Positions 30,510-33,046 of a DNA stretch of 33,046 bases are shown piece by piece. Where the stretch lies: NCBI GenBank assembly GCA_022841245.1, contig JALHRW010000034.1, forward strand, positions 1 to 33,046, written 5' to 3'. The position numbers and the translations under genes are program-made. Under the pieces are notes generated by a model. The model did no database searches. It saw only the letters and a list, made by a program, of their open reading frames with translations, and had not been told where the DNA came from. How positions within the stretch are numbered: the stretch's first letter is position 1; the number at the start of each line of letters is the position of its first letter. Source of the DNA: Planctomycetota bacterium (GTDB lineage Bacteria > Planctomycetota > UBA11346).

Positions 30510-31423
30510 GGCTTGTCCGCGGTAAGCAGGATCGATTGGAAGCGCGGGGCGCGCGCCTCGGGCGGGAGGTGGACCAGGCGCGGCTTGGCGCACCACGGCT
30601 TGAGCCAGGCGCGCAGGTCGGCGTCGCGGAAGCCGCGGTGGCGGTGGCCGTAGCGCGCCGCCTCGTCGTGGTCGTGCTCGGCCAGGGTCAGCAGCAGCAG
30701 GCGGCCGTGCGGGGCGAGCACCCGGCCGCATTCGCGCAGCACGTCCTGCGGCGCTTCGACGTACTGCAGCGACTGCAGCAGCAGCACGGTGTCCTGGCTG
30801 GCGTCCTTGAGCGGCAGGCGCTCGCCGGCGGCCTCGATCCAGGTGACGTTGCCCAGCCCCGCTTCGCTGCAGCGTGAACGTCCAGCGGCGATCATCGCCG
30901 GCGATGGATCGATGCAGGTCAGGTTGGTGGATGCGGATGCCAGCAGCCCGGCCAGCGCGCCGTCGCCGGCGCCGATGTCGCAGCAGCGGCCGAAGCGACC
31001 GGCAGCGGCGAAGGCGTGCGCCAGGCTGTCCCAGGTGCGGCCGGGTGCGTATTCGCGGTGCAGCTGGCCGGCGACGCGCGCGACCCAGTCCTGGCCGGTG
31101 GCGGCGCGGTGGCGTTCCAGCGAGCGCTGGTCGGCGCCGATCGCCGGATCGTTCTGCGACAGCTGGCGGGCGGCGGCCCAGGCCAGGCGGAGGGTCTCCG
31201 GCGCGTCATCGCGCAGGCGGTAGCGGTGGGCGCTGCCCTCGGCGACATCGTGGACCAGGCCGGCCTGCTTGAGCTTGGCGAGGTGCCCGCTGATCGAACT
31301 CTGGCCGAGATCGAGGACGGCGGTCAGTTCGGCAACGGTCAGGGGCTCGTGCTCCAGCAGGTGGAGCAGGCGCAGGCGCGTCTCATCAGCGAGGAGGCGG
31401 AGGGATCCAGCACAGGCGGGCAT
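30506..31423 (-). CDS. ArsR-family regulator fused to a SAM-methyltransferase-like domain, SahR-like
   Basis: A 305-residue protein. Residues 5-75 are an ArsR winged helix: LADETRLRLLHLLEHEPLTV, AELTAVLDLGQSSISGHLAK (recognition helix), LKQAGLVHDVAEGSAHRYRL. Residues ~125-300 are a class I methyltransferase fold with motif I CCDIGAGDGALAGLL (148-161), TCIDPSPAMI and the motif IV-like LLLQSLQYV. This architecture and overlap with metH match SahR, described in Proteobacteria as a regulator of the methyl cycle that senses S-adenosylhomocysteine. The likely role here is to relieve repression of metH when SAH rises. ArsR-type metal cysteines are not evident. It is co-translated with metH (ATGA), and a perfect palindrome overlaps its predicted promoter. 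Confidence 0.85.
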   Translation of the reverse strand: MPACAGSLRLLADETRLRLLHLLEHEPLTVAELTAVLDLGQSSISGHLAKLKQAGLVHDVAEGSAHRYRLRDDAPETLRLAWAAARQLSQNDPAIGADQRSLERHRAATGQDWVARVAGQLHREYAPGRTWDSLAHAFAAAGRFGRCCDIGAGDGALAGLLASASTNLTCIDPSPAMIAAGRSRCSEAGLGNVTWIEAAGERLPLKDASQDTVLLLQSLQYVEAPQDVLRECGRVLAPHGRLLLLTLAEHDHDEAARYGHRHRGFRDADLRAWLKPWCAKPRLVHLPPEARAPRFQSILLTADKP

Positions 31424-31429
31424 TCAACC

Positions 31430-31457
31430 ATCATTGCATCGCGATGAAGCGATGCAA
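31430..31457 (-). promoter_or_regulatory. Promoter and autoregulatory operator of the sahR-like - metH operon
   Basis: A perfect inverted repeat TTGCATCGC-GATGAA-GCGATGCAA occupies 31434-31457; inside it CATCGCGATG (31437-31446) is a second palindrome, so CATCG half-sites recur. On the minus strand TTGCAT (31457-31452) and AATGAT (31435-31430) form a -35/-10 pair with 16 bases between, so the operator covers the promoter. Only six bases separate the -10 from ATG 31423, and there is no Shine-Dalgarno, which predicts a leaderless or nearly leaderless mRNA. The whole site fits in the 40-base gap after the upstream gene's stop. Confidence 0.65.
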
Positions 31458-31463
31458 GCCAGA

Positions 31464-32534
31464 TCACGTGGGCAGGCGCTGCCAGGCCAACTCGGCGAGC
31501 ATGGCGGCGATGGCCGAGGCGTCGTCCATCGAGACGGTGCCATCATCGGCCCGCCAGCGTGCCGAGTCGAGCACGGTGAGCAGTCGCAGCAGGCTCCGCT
31601 GGTCGGAGGGCAGCCATTCGCCCACCGCCTGCCAGGCCGCGCTCCAGAACGCCCCGGGCTGCTGGCTGACCAGGGCGCGCGCCGCGCGCTGCGCCAGGGT
31701 GATGTCGCCGGTGGCGATGGCCGAGGCGAGGGGGCGCTGGCTCTGGTCGAGGCTCTTGCGGATCGGCCGCAGCCGACCGTGGGCATGCAGATACCACAGG
31801 CGGTGGTTGAGCTGCGAGATCACCGTGACCATGGCTTCGGTCGGCACCAATGGGACGAGCCGTTCGCAGGTGGTGGTGCCGATGAGCAGCCCGGCGAGTT
31901 CGCCGCGGAAGTCGTGGTTCTCGTGCAGCAGATGCACGGTCAGCGAGCCGAGCACCCAGCACAGCGTCTCGAGGTCGACCTGCATGCCGAGGTGCTCGGC
32001 GAGCAGCAGATAGGCGGCGAGGGCGTCGTCGCTGCCGATGACGCCGCGCAGGCTGGCGACGCTCGGCGTCAGCGTTCCATAATGGGTCGGCACCTTCTTC
32101 TGCCACTCGCGCAGCTGGAAGCTGGTCAGGGCGGCAGCGTCCTCGCCGCGACGCGCGGCGATGCCATTGAGCAGCCTGGTGCGCAGCAGGGGCCGTTCGT
32201 CGGCTCCGCAGTGCGGCCACAGCTGGACCAGGCTCCACAGCGCGGTCGCGTTCAGCGCCTGGTCGGCGGGGTGAGCGATGAGCGCCGGGATGAGCTGCGC
32301 GCACAGCCCGGCTTCGTCCTCGGGGACGGCCTGCTGGTTGAGCGGGTGGGAAAAGGCCGCGGCAACGTCGGGTTCGGCCGCCAGGCAGCGCTCGAGGATG
32401 CTCCGTCGCAGCTCGTCCGGGCAGTCCGGATCGTTGTGCAGGCGGCAGGCGAGGACCAGGGCAGTCGCATTTCCGGCCAGGCCACTGCCGGTCAGGATGC
32501 GCGCGATGGCGAGCCGGGCGGTGGCGTGGTGCAC
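31464..32534 (-). CDS. Alpha-helical protein of unknown family beside eboE
   Basis: A 356-residue soluble protein with no signal peptide or membrane helix. Almost the whole length reads as paired amphipathic helices, e.g. ALNATALWSLVQLWPHCGAD, DDALAAYLLLAEHLGMQVDL, LETLCWVLGSLTVHLLHENH, RLVPLVPTEAMVTVISQLNH and DITLAQRAARALVSQQPGAF. The HENHDFRGELAGLLIG segment and the NHRLWYLHAHGRL segment look like the most constrained parts and contain several His and Asp/Glu. I do not recognise the family; it does not match EboA as I know it. The GTG start at 32534 has no clear ribosome site. It is divergent from eboE by 85 bases and ends 40 bases before the sahR-like gene. Confidence 0.75.
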   Translation of the reverse strand: MHHATARLAIARILTGSGLAGNATALVLACRLHNDPDCPDELRRSILERCLAAEPDVAAAFSHPLNQQAVPEDEAGLCAQLIPALIAHPADQALNATALWSLVQLWPHCGADERPLLRTRLLNGIAARRGEDAAALTSFQLREWQKKVPTHYGTLTPSVASLRGVIGSDDALAAYLLLAEHLGMQVDLETLCWVLGSLTVHLLHENHDFRGELAGLLIGTTTCERLVPLVPTEAMVTVISQLNHRLWYLHAHGRLRPIRKSLDQSQRPLASAIATGDITLAQRAARALVSQQPGAFWSAAWQAVGEWLPSDQRSLLRLLTVLDSARWRADDGTVSMDDASAIAAMLAELAWQRLPT

Positions 32535-32619
32535 GGTGCGGGACCGTAGGGCGGGGATGATGGGCGCAAGAACTGCGCACTCCGGCGCTTCCGTTCAGCG
32601 CAGCTGCCGCCAGCCTGCC

Positions 32620-33046
32620 ATGGTGACCGCACCGCTCGCCTACTCGACCAATCTGCACGCAGCCGAATCGGCGGAGGAGATCGGCGCCGCGCTCGAGCGC
32701 TTCGCCGGCCCGTTGCGCCAGCGTCTCGGCTGGGACCGGCTCGGCGTCGATCTGCGCCTGGGCAGCGCGGCGCTGCGCGGGGATCTCGGCCGCCTGCGCC
32801 GCGTGCTCGAGGCGCAGCGGCTGTCGGCGCACACGCTCAATGGCTTCCCCTTGCGTCCCTTCCAGGCCAAGCGGGTCAAGGAGGACGCCTACCTGCCGGA
32901 TTGGAGCGAGCCGCAGCGCCTGGCGGACAGCCTGCTGCTGATCGACGCCGCGCTGCTGCTGTGCGACGATGCCGAGATCACCGTCTCGACCTGCCCCGGC
33001 TCGTTCCGCCCGCTGGGGCCGGGCCGCAACGACGCTTGCGCCTTCG
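32620..33046 (+). CDS. eboE: EboE-like TIM-barrel metabolite-traffic protein (partial, runs off right edge)
   Basis: The first 142 residues of a gene cut by the window end. The start, PLAYSTNLHAAESAEEIGAA, matches the 'LTYCTNIHPGESWxEVxxNL' opening of EboE. Further matches are LGVDLRLGSAALRGD, SAHTLNGFPLRPFQAKRVKE, DAYLPDWSEPQRLADSLLLI and ITVSTCPGSFRPLGPG. EboE is a xylose-isomerase-like TIM barrel encoded in ebo clusters with a UbiA-type prenyltransferase, a dehydroquinate-synthase-like protein and others; such clusters have been linked to export of secondary metabolites such as the scytonemin precursor in cyanobacteria. The rest of the cluster, if present, would lie to the right. ATG 32620 begins the conserved region almost at once. 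A GCGCA-N5-TGCGC inverted repeat lies upstream at 32564-32578. Confidence 0.85.
   Translation, partial: MVTAPLAYSTNLHAAESAEEIGAALERFAGPLRQRLGWDRLGVDLRLGSAALRGDLGRLRRVLEAQRLSAHTLNGFPLRPFQAKRVKEDAYLPDWSEPQRLADSLLLIDAALLLCDDAEITVSTCPGSFRPLGPGRNDACAF

Noticed and set aside
28398-30653. Plus-strand frame of 751 codons opposite metH
   Set aside because: Antisense to unambiguous metH sequence.
31464-32534. Assignment of the gene beside eboE as EboA
   Set aside because: Its length and readable segments do not match EboA as I know it; adjacency alone is not enough.
1-33046. Phage, CRISPR, toxin-antitoxin, transposase or defence genes
   Set aside because: No direct-repeat/spacer array, integrase, transposase, nuclease or small toxin-antitoxin pair was recognised on either strand.

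Overview
The window looks like chromosome from a GC-rich (about two thirds G+C by eye), Gram-negative bacterium with an outer membrane. It encodes two outer-membrane porins, a BamD-like protein, an LptE-like protein and several lipoproteins or secreted proteins. The secreted carbohydrate-active proteins (GH4, CE15, BNR/NPCBM and GH38-like) and an EboE homologue would fit the PVC superphylum (Planctomycetota, Verrucomicrobiota and relatives). That placement is inferred from gene content; no rRNA or other marker is present to prove it. Genes are tightly packed, and many neighbours share a 4-base ATGA or GTGA stop/start overlap.

Layout. (1) 1-1649: a partial, degenerate-looking GH38-like glycosidase, divergent from a PmtA-type methyltransferase and a small membrane-anchored protein. 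(2) 7447-1689, minus strand: a five-gene run with a secreted protein of unknown family, a small unknown protein, a PQQ-type beta-propeller lipoprotein, riboflavin synthase and a GldF-GldG fusion. (3) 7710-10251: two paralogous porins facing each other across a strong bidirectional hairpin terminator. (4) 15327-10350, minus strand: a housekeeping and envelope operon, der - plsY - HAD hydrolase - DUF721/DciA-like - BamD-like - LptE-like. (5) 16623-15386: an ECF sigma factor and a membrane protein likely to be its anti-sigma partner. (6) 16710-20717: a sugar-use group with a GH4 glycosidase, a divergent secreted TIM-barrel-like protein and a ChbR-like AraC regulator. (7) 20760-20920: a composite palindromic, MITE-like element whose right end supplies the stop codon of a NifU-like gene. 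(8) 21973-24555: a nitronate monooxygenase-family protein converging on a CE15-like esterase. (9) 24576-26871: a visibly less GC-rich segment carrying one BNR/Fn3/NPCBM protein, flanked by direct repeats of the 3' end of metH. (10) 31423-26829: a SahR-like ArsR/methyltransferase-domain regulator overlapping cobalamin-dependent metH, with a perfect 9-6-9 palindrome over its predicted promoter. (11) 32534-31464: an unknown helical protein, divergent from a partial eboE at the right edge.

The most interesting points are the metH-3'-end repeats around the low-GC segment, the palindromic element that overlaps a stop codon, the SahR-like autoregulatory site with a predicted leaderless start, the NifU-like protein whose scaffold domain has lost its cysteines, and an uncharacterised gene beside eboE. 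I saw no tRNA, rRNA, CRISPR array, transposase, integrase or obvious defence system.
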